From Saprospiraceae bacterium (GTDB lineage Bacteria; Bacteroidota; Bacteroidia; Chitinophagales; Saprospiraceae), in assembly GCA_016714985.1 (NCBI GenBank), contig JADKBS010000017.1:1-64000 (forward strand): 64,000 nt of DNA. The letters run 5' to 3'. The notes beneath the pieces are model-generated. The model searched no databases. It was not told the origin of the DNA and worked only from the letters and a program-made list of their open reading frames with translations. The position numbers and the translations under genes are program-made. Each line of letters starts with the position of its first letter. The first letter of the stretch is position 1. This document shows, in pieces, positions 34,235 to 42,400 of this stretch.

Positions 34235-35293
34235 CTATTCATCTTGGTTTGGCATTTGAACGGACAGCACTTCCGTTGGAATCCGCAAGGTAAAAACAGC
34301 GCCGCCATCTGCCGCATTTTCAACGGAAATCATGCCGCCGTGCGCTTCGGTGAAGCCTTTTGCGATGGAAAGCCCCAGGCCCAAGCCGCCCGCCTTGGCC
34401 TCCTTTGGGCGGTAGAATTTCTCTAAAACATGGTCAATATCGGCGGGTTTAAGGCCGGGGCCTTTGTCTTTTACCGTGATAATGCATTGATTGTCAGCCA
34501 GTTTTCCCAACAAACAAATCTTGCCGCCCGGCGGGGTGTAAAGCGAGGCGTTGTAGAGGATATTGGTCAGCACCTGCTCCATCAGACCGAAATCGAGTTT
34601 GAAAAGCGGCAGGTCGTCCGGCACTTCCACTTCGAGTTGGTGGTTTTTCAGTTCTTTTTCCAAGCCCCTCGTCACGGTAGCGAAAAGTTCGCCGAGGTCG
34701 CACCAGTCTAATTTGGGCTGCAGGAGGCCGCTGTCGAGGCGACTCATGTTCAGCAGGTTGTCCACGAGGCGGTTCAGCCGCTCGGAGGAGGTGCTGATTT
34801 CGGTGTAGAGGTTTTGCTTTAGCTCCTCGCTTAATCGGCTGTTTGTCAACAAATTATCCGATGCGCCGAGGATGCTGGCGATAGGCGTCCGCAACTCGTG
34901 GGAGAGGGAATTGAAAATGGTATCGTAGAGTTTGGCGGCATTGGCCCGCTCCTCTTTTTGCCTCGCCAGTTCCTCTGCCCGACGGATGCGGGCATTCAGC
35001 ACCCCGTTCAGCAGCGCCACGATGAAGTACATGCTGAACATCAGCCCGTCCTCCACGCTATCAATATGAAAGGTGAACTGCGGCGGGATGAAGAAGAAAT
35101 TCCAGACCAAAGCGCTCACCGTTGCCGCCGCCAGCATGGGGTACAGGCTCATCCGCAGCGAGAGCAGGGACAGGGCAAAGAGCAGCAGCAGCGCCACCGA
35201 GCGATAGCCTATAATTCCTGCCAAAGGATAGCAAAGCAGTGCCACCGTTGTGATAGCGGCCAAACTGATGCCGTATTGATGTAACAACTTCAT
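34235..35293 (-). CDS. kdpD: KdpD C-terminal half (DUF4118 sensor histidine kinase)
   Basis: A 352-residue kinase. Four membrane helices (residues ~5-100, with FFFIPPQFTFHIDSVED) form the DUF4118 sensor, as in the second half of E. coli KdpD. The H-box IFNSLSHELRTPIASIL has the normal His. The ATPase domain follows with NILYNASLYTPPGG, KDKGPGLKPADI and GGLGLGLSIAKGF. Together with the separate N-terminal half (25334-26458) it would rebuild a complete KdpD. ATG 35293 is preferred; ATG 35317 is an alternative. It is co-oriented with and 113 bases upstream of kdpE. Confidence 0.88.
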   Translation of the reverse strand: MKLLHQYGISLAAITTVALLCYPLAGIIGYRSVALLLLFALSLLSLRMSLYPMLAAATVSALVWNFFFIPPQFTFHIDSVEDGLMFSMYFIVALLNGVLNARIRRAEELARQKEERANAAKLYDTIFNSLSHELRTPIASILGASDNLLTNSRLSEELKQNLYTEISTSSERLNRLVDNLLNMSRLDSGLLQPKLDWCDLGELFATVTRGLEKELKNHQLEVEVPDDLPLFKLDFGLMEQVLTNILYNASLYTPPGGKICLLGKLADNQCIITVKDKGPGLKPADIDHVLEKFYRPKEAKAGGLGLGLSIAKGFTEAHGGMISVENAADGGAVFTLRIPTEVLSVQMPNQDE

Positions 35294-35321
35294 GGGTTTG
35301 TATTTATCGAAAAACATGGGG

Positions 35322-35356
35322 CAAAGGTGGTTGATGGGCGGTAAATCGAGTGTAAA
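35322..35356 (-). promoter_or_regulatory. Predicted kdpD-kdpE promoter with two TTTAC boxes
   Basis: TTTACA (35356-35351) and TTTACC (35345-35340) are 11 bases apart. A -7-like CACCTTTG (35329-35322) lies 28 bases before the start codon. The box spacing matches the kdpF promoter. Confidence 0.45.
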
Positions 35357-35555
35357 ATTGAATGCAAGCCACATAAATATTTCGTAAAGAAATGGGCTTT
35401 GCCGCAGCATCTTTATCATTGCAAACAGTTTTTTGATTGGGTGATGGCTTATGGCACCACCCACTCAAAGTCAGCTGTTTGCGTTATTGCTATTTACCGT
35501 AAACTGCTTTTGACGATTTATATCCTAATGAAATAAGGCTAAATCCACCACTTTT

Positions 35556-35563
35556 CACCTTTG
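35556..35563 (+). promoter_or_regulatory. Putative -7 box CACCTTTG before the Crp-family gene
   Basis: Ends 8 bases before the start codon at 35572, implying an almost leaderless transcript. The motif recurs at other gene starts in the window. Confidence 0.35.
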
Positions 35564-35571
35564 AATTTGGA

Positions 35572-36174
35572 ATGAAAAAAATAGAAAAATCGGCAGTGCT
35601 GGAGCCGCTGTTTTTCATGTTGCAGCATTTGCAAATCTCGGAAGAAACCCGGCAGCATATCGGCGACCAACTTGAAGTCCTGCAATTGAAGTCCAACTCG
35701 GTGCTGTTGATGCCGGGCAAGACTTGTACCCACGTTTACTTTGTGGTCAGTGGCGGCTTTGTGTGCCGCTATTTCAACGAAAACCTCGAAATCCCAAAAA
35801 CCATCAATTTCTACCTGGACGACCTGCACCCATTCATGGCCTGCGTGGACAGTTATTTCACCCAACAACCCAGCAATTGTGAGCTGCGGGCGGTGCGTGA
35901 ATCGGTTGTGCTGTCCATTTCAAAAAAGAACCTGGAGGCCTTAGTAAAATCGAATCCCATCCTGCAAGATTTTTACAACAGCCTCGTGATTCAGGCACTG
36001 GTGGAAGAGAATGAATTGAAGCTCAAAATCATCGCCCACAATGCCGAGCAACTCTACCAGTATTTATTGGATGAACTGCCTGCCGTCATCCAAAAAGTAC
36101 CCTCGAAATACATCGCCGAGTTCATGGGCATTTCGGCGGAATGGCTGAGCAAGGTGAAAAAGCGGAGGAGGTGA
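35572..36174 (+). CDS. Crp/Fnr-family transcriptional regulator
   Basis: A 200-residue protein. A cyclic-nucleotide-binding-like beta-barrel spans residues ~25-125 (LKSNSVLLMPGKTCTHVYFVVSGGFVCRYF). The C-terminal helix-turn-helix is short but recognisable (VPSKYIAEFMGISAEWLSKV), as in the Bacteroidota Crp-like regulators. The phosphate-binding Arg of true cAMP receptors is not evident, so the ligand is unknown. It lies upstream of and co-oriented with the hydrolase-oxidase fusion gene and may control it. Confidence 0.85.
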   Translation: MKKIEKSAVLEPLFFMLQHLQISEETRQHIGDQLEVLQLKSNSVLLMPGKTCTHVYFVVSGGFVCRYFNENLEIPKTINFYLDDLHPFMACVDSYFTQQPSNCELRAVRESVVLSISKKNLEALVKSNPILQDFYNSLVIQALVEENELKLKIIAHNAEQLYQYLLDELPAVIQKVPSKYIAEFMGISAEWLSKVKKRRR

Positions 36175-36252
36175 GTTAACACAGCGTCACAGTGGCACTT
36201 AGCAACACTAAGAAGCTATTTTTCCCTCTGTGTCTCCGTGCCTCTGTGTTAA
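36175..36252. repeat. Inverted repeat, TTAACACAG family
   Basis: Arms TTAACACAGCGTCACAGTGG and CTCCGTGCCTCTGTGTTAA are imperfect complements around TAAGAAGCTATTTTTCC. It starts at the stop of the Crp-family gene and could terminate it. Confidence 0.65.
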
Positions 36253-36308
36253 ATATGCTGCCCCCTCATTTCTTGAATTAGTTCAACTTTTTCTTCAGCC
36301 ATGCACCC

Positions 36309-36316
36309 CACCTTTG
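36309..36316 (+). promoter_or_regulatory. Putative -7 box CACCTTTG before the fusion enzyme
   Basis: Lies 23 bases before the start codon at 36340. Transcription would begin near 36323. Confidence 0.35.
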
Positions 36317-36339
36317 TCTCAATTTAAAAACAAAGGTTT

Positions 36340-38478
36340 ATGCCAAAACAATACCTCGGTTACAGTGACCAAGACCGGCGTTCTGAATACGCCCCCTTTT
36401 ACGATGAAAAAATCACTACGCTGCCCGCTGAAGTGACCGCCGCCCTCGCTGGAGGTGCAATGCCTTGGGGCACCCTGCCCGATGTTGGCGATTTGCCAGA
36501 CTTGGAAAAATCGGGCTATGCTGCAGTCGAGTACGGCTATTCCGTTGACCATGACGGCAGCATCGCAGTTGCAGTAAAAACCGACATGCCCGGCGTGGCG
36601 CCCGCTTTATGGGACTGGTGGTTCGGCTGGCACGGCTCGCAAGACCTTCGTTACAAGCTCTGGCACCCCGGCGCACACCTTAGCGCCCGCTGGGAGGACG
36701 GCAAGGACGACGCTTGCTATATCGGTCGCAATTCCATCATCAAGGAATACATCGGCAAAGACCAGCTCGATGCGGTCATCCAGTTCAAATCGCCATTGGA
36801 GTTTGGGTTCTCCAACGAGTCCATCAACCACCCAAACAAGGCCGTTTATATCTGCGCCAAACTTGGCCACCCCGACCTGCCCGTGGACTATGGCTACCTT
36901 GTACACCAAGTACGAGCCACCGAAAACGGCGCTGAAATGCGCTCCCGTTTTTTTATTGGTGGCAAATATGCCAGCATCCGCAAAAAAGGCAAATTGGCGG
37001 AAATGGCCACTGATATCCTTCGGAAATTCAAGCGCCTGCCCGACCATTTTGCACCCGACCTACTGCGCCACTGCGCCGAGGAAATGAACCACCTCGCAGC
37101 GTTTCTGCCCCAACTTTATCAGCGATACCACACTGATAATCAATTGGTTATCAACGGCGATATTTTCCACCGTTCACAAGCCGATTTCAAAAAAATCATC
37201 CTCAGCAACCAGTACAACAAGGTGGACACTGGCCGCACGCCCGACATGCTGACCGAGCCTCGCACGGTGGAGGACATCATCCGCATCGTGCGCTATGCAA
37301 AGCAAGTAGGCAAACGGGTGACGGTGCTTTCTGGCGGGCACAGCTTCAGCGCCAATTCCATCCGCCCCGATTGCATCGTGGTTTCCATGAAATATTTTGA
37401 CCAATACAAGGTCAACAAAGCGGCCATGACCGCCGAGGCAGGCCCCGGCGTTGGCGGCTCGGTGCTGCTGAAAGCGCTGTTCAAAATGGGCCTGTTTTTC
37501 CCATCGGGGCATTGCACGGGCGTGTGCATCGGCGGCTATTTGTTGCAGGGAGGCTATGGCTGGAATGGGCGCAAAACGGGCATCGCCTGCCAAAGCATCC
37601 TCGGCATGGACATCGTGACTGCCGACGGCGAACTCGTACACGCCAGCGAATCGGAGAACGCTGACCTATTCTGGGCAGCAAGGGGTTCGGGGCCGGGCTT
37701 CTTCGGGGTGGTGGTCAAGTTTTACCTGCAACTATACACGCTGCCGCCATACCGGGCCATCATGGCGCATGATTTTGCCATCAAACACTTGGAAGATGTC
37801 TATCGCTGGGCGTATGAAGTAGGGCCGGAAATCCCCAAGGCCGTGGAGTTTCAGATGATGATGAGCAAAAACATGATGAACGTCATGGGGCCGGGCATCG
37901 AGGCGTTTGCGCCCATTTTTGCCGACAACGAAGACGAGTTTGAAGCCGCCAAAGCCTTCATGCACAACAGCCCCATCAAGAAGAAGGCCATCATCGCCAC
38001 GCCAGCTTTCAATCCCGGCATTGACGTTTTTTATCGGGCAGCCATGACGCATTATCCCTCCAATTACCACTTCGGCGTGGACAATATGTGGACACATGCC
38101 TCCATAGACGAACTGCTGCCACATATCAAAAAAATTGCCGAGGCATTGCCCCCGGCGCCGTCGCATTTCCTTTGGCTCAACTGGTACCCCGACCCACTGA
38201 CGGTGGACATGGCGTACAGCAAGGAGGACAATATTTACCTCGCCCTTTACACATGTTGGAAAAGCGCAAAGGACACCGAAAAATACAATTTCTGGGCAGC
38301 CAACATGGTCCGGGAAATGCAGCACCTGTCATCGGGCATCCAACTGGCCGACGAGGGCCTGCACAAGCGTACCGACCATTTCATGACGCCCGAAAACCTG
38401 AAACGGGTGCAGGAAATCAGGGCGAAACGGGATCCGCATGGGGTGTTTTTTGAGTGGCATAGTAGGCCGGGGTTGTAA
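36340..38478 (+). CDS. Fusion of DAPG-hydrolase-like domain and FAD-linked oxidase
   Basis: A 712-residue protein with no signal peptide. Residues ~1-265 resemble PhlG, the zinc enzyme that splits an acyl C-C bond of diacetylphloroglucinol. Likely metal ligands are His109 (KLWHPGAH), Glu136 (SIIKEYIG) and His244/Glu248 (RHCAEEMNHL), the same order and similar spacing as in PhlG. Residues ~285-712 are a berberine-bridge-type FAD oxidase. TVLSGGHSFSA supplies His334 for covalent FAD. GHCTGVCIGGY supplies Cys392, where doubly tethered members carry a second bond. The C-terminal block DPHGVFFEW is the BBE end. The two activities suggest sequential oxidation and C-C cleavage of a phenolic or polyketide compound (inference). 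Confidence 0.75.
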   Translation: MPKQYLGYSDQDRRSEYAPFYDEKITTLPAEVTAALAGGAMPWGTLPDVGDLPDLEKSGYAAVEYGYSVDHDGSIAVAVKTDMPGVAPALWDWWFGWHGSQDLRYKLWHPGAHLSARWEDGKDDACYIGRNSIIKEYIGKDQLDAVIQFKSPLEFGFSNESINHPNKAVYICAKLGHPDLPVDYGYLVHQVRATENGAEMRSRFFIGGKYASIRKKGKLAEMATDILRKFKRLPDHFAPDLLRHCAEEMNHLAAFLPQLYQRYHTDNQLVINGDIFHRSQADFKKIILSNQYNKVDTGRTPDMLTEPRTVEDIIRIVRYAKQVGKRVTVLSGGHSFSANSIRPDCIVVSMKYFDQYKVNKAAMTAEAGPGVGGSVLLKALFKMGLFFPSGHCTGVCIGGYLLQGGYGWNGRKTGIACQSILGMDIVTADGELVHASESENADLFWAARGSGPGFFGVVVKFYLQLYTLPPYRAIMAHDFAIKHLEDVYRWAYEVGPEIPKAVEFQMMMSKNMMNVMGPGIEAFAPIFADNEDEFEAAKAFMHNSPIKKKAIIATPAFNPGIDVFYRAAMTHYPSNYHFGVDNMWTHASIDELLPHIKKIAEALPPAPSHFLWLNWYPDPLTVDMAYSKEDNIYLALYTCWKSAKDTEKYNFWAANMVREMQHLSSGIQLADEGLHKRTDHFMTPENLKRVQEIRAKRDPHGVFFEWHSRPGL

Positions 38479-38491
38479 GGGAAAGCTAGCT

Positions 38492-39319
38492 TCACCAGTT
38501 CAGTACATCGTCCACTATTGCTTTTTCAAAAAGCTGCTGGAGTTCTTCATCAATTTTAGGCAGCCAGCCATTTTGGAAATAACGTTTCATTTCGAACCAG
38601 ACGGAAGGATGCGACGCCCTACGGATATTGTTGATCATTGCCTCCAATTTATCAGGGTTAGCACCCAGGGCCTTGGAATGGACGTATTCAAAGAGCTGGG
38701 CTTTGTAACTATTGAAAGCATTACGGCGAGCCTCTTGCAAAAAATCACGGTCGCTCAGGTGCAGAATCTCAATGGTTCGCTCGGCTCGCTGTTGATTGGT
38801 AGTACTTTGATTGGGCAGTGGCACGAACATAAACGTATCCTCTAAATCCAGCATCATATAGTCCATGCCCGACTCGACCCTTGGGTTAATCAGCAGCGCA
38901 GCACCAACCGGAATTTCGGTCGGCGCAGTAATTTTCAAATCAACTACGGCAAGCGTCAGCGGGTCGAAAATCTCAAATCGGTTTGATTTTGGGCCATTGC
39001 AATTTCCGCAGGCATACAGGTAGTTCTCCCAAACAAAAACCAGGTTTGGATAAAAGTCTTTTGGATAAATATGCTCCACTTCATCGCCCACCGAATCCTC
39101 GCAATACACGCAGCGGCGAGCGCCTGAGCACATATCCGTCAATGCTTTTTTAACCGCTCTGAACGTACCGTTTCGCTTTACATTTTTGGCCTTGAAATGT
39201 TGTTTCGCTGCCTCCACTTGGAGGGCATAGCTGCCAGCAGCATAGACTGCCTGCTGAAATTCGGCCAGCTTGTCGAGGGCAGCTTGGGTGGGTTTTATGT
39301 TTTGCGGGAGGAGGAGCAT
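38492..39319 (-). CDS. ptuB: HNH nuclease, PtuB-like (Septu defence)
   Basis: A 275-residue protein with a zinc-bound HNH core: CVYCEDSVGDEVEHIYPK and YACGNCNGPKSNRF (two CxxC pairs, catalytic His in EHI, Asn in the second knuckle). Its start is 5 bases after the stop of an AAA ATPase gene, the usual PtuA-PtuB order of Septu anti-phage systems. In studied Septu complexes PtuB cuts nucleic acid when PtuA loses ATP control during infection. Other AAA-HNH pairs exist, so the Septu label is likely but not certain. Confidence 0.75.
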   Translation of the reverse strand: MLLLPQNIKPTQAALDKLAEFQQAVYAAGSYALQVEAAKQHFKAKNVKRNGTFRAVKKALTDMCSGARRCVYCEDSVGDEVEHIYPKDFYPNLVFVWENYLYACGNCNGPKSNRFEIFDPLTLAVVDLKITAPTEIPVGAALLINPRVESGMDYMMLDLEDTFMFVPLPNQSTTNQQRAERTIEILHLSDRDFLQEARRNAFNSYKAQLFEYVHSKALGANPDKLEAMINNIRRASHPSVWFEMKRYFQNGWLPKIDEELQQLFEKAIVDDVLNW

Positions 39320-39324
39320 TGTGC

Positions 39325-40674
39325 TTATTGCTGGGCATTATCGGTTGCAAAAATGGCTTTCAGTTCGTCCAATTCCTTTTCCTCTGGTTCGGTGATGGCT
39401 CCTTGCAGCGATTTGATGTTCAGCGTTGCCAAACGTTTGCGCTTGTCTTGGGCATATTCAGAACGGGTCACGTTTTGCCCGAAAACCTCCGTACCGAAGG
39501 CATCCAGCACATTGCCATACACCAAGCGGTCTTTGTCGAGGCCCGTCACTTCGCCCGATGTTTGGTCGCTACCCGGTGCGGCCAAGCGCCAAATGCTACC
39601 CTTGTGGCAAGCCCGGCAAACCAATGGGCTATGGGTCGTCACGATGAACTGCAACTGCGGAAAATACTGCAAAAACCACTCGCCGATGCGGGTCTGCCAA
39701 GTCGGGTGCAGGTGGGCGTCAATCTCGTCAATCAGCACCACGCCGGGCAGGGGTATTTGCATCTTGCCTTTTGAAATATCCTCGAAAACGGCTTTTGCGC
39801 CATAGACCCGCACCAATTGCCGAATCAGTTCAAAAGTCAGGCTCAAAATGGAGCGATAGCCGTCGCTCAATTGCACGGCGTTGATGTCGTTGCCGTTGCC
39901 GTCCTTGAAGATAATGCCGTCCGTGCCGACGCCCTCGATTTGTACGCCGTGCGGCAACAGCTTGCTTTCGTTGATGAACTTGATGAGGTTTTCAAAGACG
40001 AGGCCGCTGTCTTGGCCGCCGCCCTTGCCGTTGAGTTCTTTTTCCTTGAGGCGCTTGTAGTCGAGGTCTTTTATCCATTCCAAGGCTTCGGTGAGGGCTA
40101 CGTCTTCGCCGAAGATGCTGAGGTGGGCGCCGAGCCTAGGGTAATCTTTGAATACTTTTTCCCATTCGGGACTACCGCCTGTAAAACGACGGAATGGGCC
40201 GTAAGCGGCAGAGAACCAAGCTGTTTTGTTATCTTCAAGCCAGTCATTATAAGATTTACCTTCATTTGACAACGCACCATTAGTTATTAAATCAACAGCA
40301 CTCATAACGTTCTTACCCTCATTTTCCCCTGTTTGATAAAGACCTTCGATTGGAAATATCCCTAATGAAGAAAGACGACTGAACACGCTTAGATATTCAG
40401 GAAATCCTTCTTCTCCATCATAAATTTCATCACGCTTAATAACTAAACCTATTGAGCAAGAATCTGAATTTTTTCTAAGCCAACTTTTAAATGGTTGTCT
40501 CAATGCTGCTTTTTCGCTCTCAGCAACAAGCAATAACGCAATCGCCCGCACAATCGTCGTCTTCCCCGCCCCATTGTCCCCAATCAGCACATGCCAGCCA
40601 GCAGGCTCTTTGAATTCCATTTCAAAATGCTCCACCGAGCGGATATTCTCAATTTCGACCTTGGTAATGTACAT
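39325..40674 (-). CDS. ptuA: AAA-family ATPase, PtuA-like (Septu defence)
   Basis: A 449-residue SMC/OLD-like ATPase. ATG 40674 is chosen because it leads into the family start MYITKVEIENIRSVEHFEMEF. Walker A is LIGDNGAGKTTIVRAIALLL, the signature region is VQLSDGYRSILSLTFELI, and Walker B is GVVLIDEIDAHLHPTWQ, followed by the switch His in FIVTTHSPLVC. It forms a two-gene operon with the HNH nuclease. The central ~200 residues that would form the coiled-coil or insertion domain are variable. Confidence 0.8.
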   Translation of the reverse strand: MYITKVEIENIRSVEHFEMEFKEPAGWHVLIGDNGAGKTTIVRAIALLLVAESEKAALRQPFKSWLRKNSDSCSIGLVIKRDEIYDGEEGFPEYLSVFSRLSSLGIFPIEGLYQTGENEGKNVMSAVDLITNGALSNEGKSYNDWLEDNKTAWFSAAYGPFRRFTGGSPEWEKVFKDYPRLGAHLSIFGEDVALTEALEWIKDLDYKRLKEKELNGKGGGQDSGLVFENLIKFINESKLLPHGVQIEGVGTDGIIFKDGNGNDINAVQLSDGYRSILSLTFELIRQLVRVYGAKAVFEDISKGKMQIPLPGVVLIDEIDAHLHPTWQTRIGEWFLQYFPQLQFIVTTHSPLVCRACHKGSIWRLAAPGSDQTSGEVTGLDKDRLVYGNVLDAFGTEVFGQNVTRSEYAQDKRKRLATLNIKSLQGAITEPEEKELDELKAIFATDNAQQ

Positions 40675-40700
40675 ACCAGTATTTTTAAGTGTAAATTTTA

Positions 40701-40708
40701 CATCTTTG
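40701..40708 (+). promoter_or_regulatory. Putative -7 box CATCTTTG
   Basis: A one-mismatch match to TAnnTTTG in the divergent region between ptuA and the arabinofuranosidase gene, 62 bases before the latter. Confidence 0.3.
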
Positions 40709-40769
40709 CGCAGCAAGTGTATTTGCCAGCCAAATACGCCGCAAAACTGAACAAAAATAACGAACTTTC

Positions 40770-42302
40770 ATGAAAAGCATCCTTCACATCTTCTTGCTTT
40801 GCTTCGCAACAGCTGCCTTCAGCCAAGCTACTATCACCCTCAACGCCGACCTCGGCCAGCACACCATCAACCGCCACATCTATGGGCACTTCTCGGAGCA
40901 CCTCGGCAGGTGCATTTACGAGGGCATCTATGTGGGCGACAAAAGCAACATCCCAAACAAGGACGGCATCCGCAACGACGTGGTGGAAGCATTGCGCAAG
41001 CTCAAGACCCCCAACCTGCGCTGGCCCGGCGGCTGCTTCGCCGATACCTACCACTGGAAGGACGGCATCGGCCCAAAGGACAAGCGCCCCTCGATGGTCA
41101 ACGTCTGGTGGGGCGGCGTGACGGAAGACAACAGCTTCGGCACCCACGACTTCCTCAACCTCTGCGAATCGCTGGGCGCCGAGCCTTACCTGAGCGCTAA
41201 CGTGGGCAGCGGCACGGTGCAGGAGGTGGTCGAATGGACCCGCTACACCACCCACCCCGGTGGCGACCCGATGGCCGAATTGCGCAAGCAAAATGGCCGC
41301 AAGGAGCCGTGGAAAGTGAAATACTGGGGCCTCGGCAACGAAGCCTGGGGCTGTGGTGGCAATATGACCGCCGAGTATTACGCCAATGTTTATAGGCAGT
41401 ACGCCACTTTTATGTCCGATTGGTCGAACTCCGGCGGCATCTTCCGCATCGCCTCCGGGGCCAGCAGCGACGACTATAAATGGACGGAAGTGCTCATGCG
41501 GGACATCCCCCACAACATGCTCGAAGGCGTGGCGCTGCACCACTATTCGGTCATTGACTGGAACGCCAAAGGCCCGGCCACGGGCTTCACCGAGGAGCAG
41601 TATTTCACCACCATGAAACGGGCGCTGATGATGGAGGAACTCGTGACCCGCCACTCGACCATCATGGATAAATACGACCCGAAGAAACGGGTGGCCCTCG
41701 TAGTGGACGAATGGGGCGGCTGGTACGATGTGGAACCCGGCACGAACGGTGCGTTCCTTTACCAGCAAAACACCATGCGTGACGCCGTGCTGGCGGGCGC
41801 TACGCTCAATGTTTTCAACAACCACGCCGACCGGGTGCGCATGGCGAACATCGCCCAAATCGTGAACGTGCTGCAAGCCGTCATCCTCACCGATGGCCCG
41901 AAAATGCTGCTCACGCCGACCTACCACGTCATGGAGATGTACAACGTCCACCAAGACGCCACCATGCTGCCCATCACCTTACAAACGGCTGATTATCAAT
42001 TCGGTAAGGAAAAATTGCCCGCTGTGTCAGCCTCTGCTTCCAAGGACAAAAACGGTGCAATCCATGTCAGCTTGACGAATGTTGATGCCAACAAGGCGCA
42101 GGAAGTGACCATCAATCTACGGGGCACTTCGGCAAGCACGGTGAGCGGTCGGGTGCTGGCTTCGGGCAAGGTGCAAGACCACAATACCTTCGACCAGCCA
42201 GAGAAGGTGAAACCTCTGAATTTCACGGGAGCGACCTTGAAAAACGGAGTGCTGACGGTGAAGATGCCTGCGGCATCGGTGGTGGTGTTGGAGGTGAAAT
42301 GA
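40770..42302 (+). CDS. abfA: Alpha-L-arabinofuranosidase, GH51
   Basis: A 510-residue secreted enzyme that removes arabinose side chains from plant polysaccharides. Signal peptide MKSILHIFLLCFATAAFSQA. Family blocks are IYGHFSEHLGRCIYEGIYVG, NLRWPGGCFADTYHWKDG and the acid/base Glu191 in YWGLGNEAWGCGG. The nucleophile is Glu314 in LVVDEWGGWYD. The C-terminal ~120 residues form the usual beta-sandwich. Length fits the family. It precedes and is co-oriented with a hybrid sensor-regulator of the class that controls glycan use in Bacteroidota, suggesting functional linkage. Confidence 0.93.
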   Translation: MKSILHIFLLCFATAAFSQATITLNADLGQHTINRHIYGHFSEHLGRCIYEGIYVGDKSNIPNKDGIRNDVVEALRKLKTPNLRWPGGCFADTYHWKDGIGPKDKRPSMVNVWWGGVTEDNSFGTHDFLNLCESLGAEPYLSANVGSGTVQEVVEWTRYTTHPGGDPMAELRKQNGRKEPWKVKYWGLGNEAWGCGGNMTAEYYANVYRQYATFMSDWSNSGGIFRIASGASSDDYKWTEVLMRDIPHNMLEGVALHHYSVIDWNAKGPATGFTEEQYFTTMKRALMMEELVTRHSTIMDKYDPKKRVALVVDEWGGWYDVEPGTNGAFLYQQNTMRDAVLAGATLNVFNNHADRVRMANIAQIVNVLQAVILTDGPKMLLTPTYHVMEMYNVHQDATMLPITLQTADYQFGKEKLPAVSASASKDKNGAIHVSLTNVDANKAQEVTINLRGTSASTVSGRVLASGKVQDHNTFDQPEKVKPLNFTGATLKNGVLTVKMPAASVVVLEVK

Positions 42303-42378
42303 GTTGTTTAAGTGCTATCCACTGTCTTCCAATCCAGCGCAAGTAGACACCAAAACGCTAGCTTATACCAATAGATTT

Positions 42379-42386
42379 TATCTTTG
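42379..42386 (+). promoter_or_regulatory. Putative -7 promoter box TATCTTTG
   Basis: An exact TAnnTTTG match ending 14 bases before the start codon of the hybrid regulator. A leader of only about 8 bases would result. Confidence 0.45.
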
Positions 42387-42400
42387 CCGCCTATCCTGAA

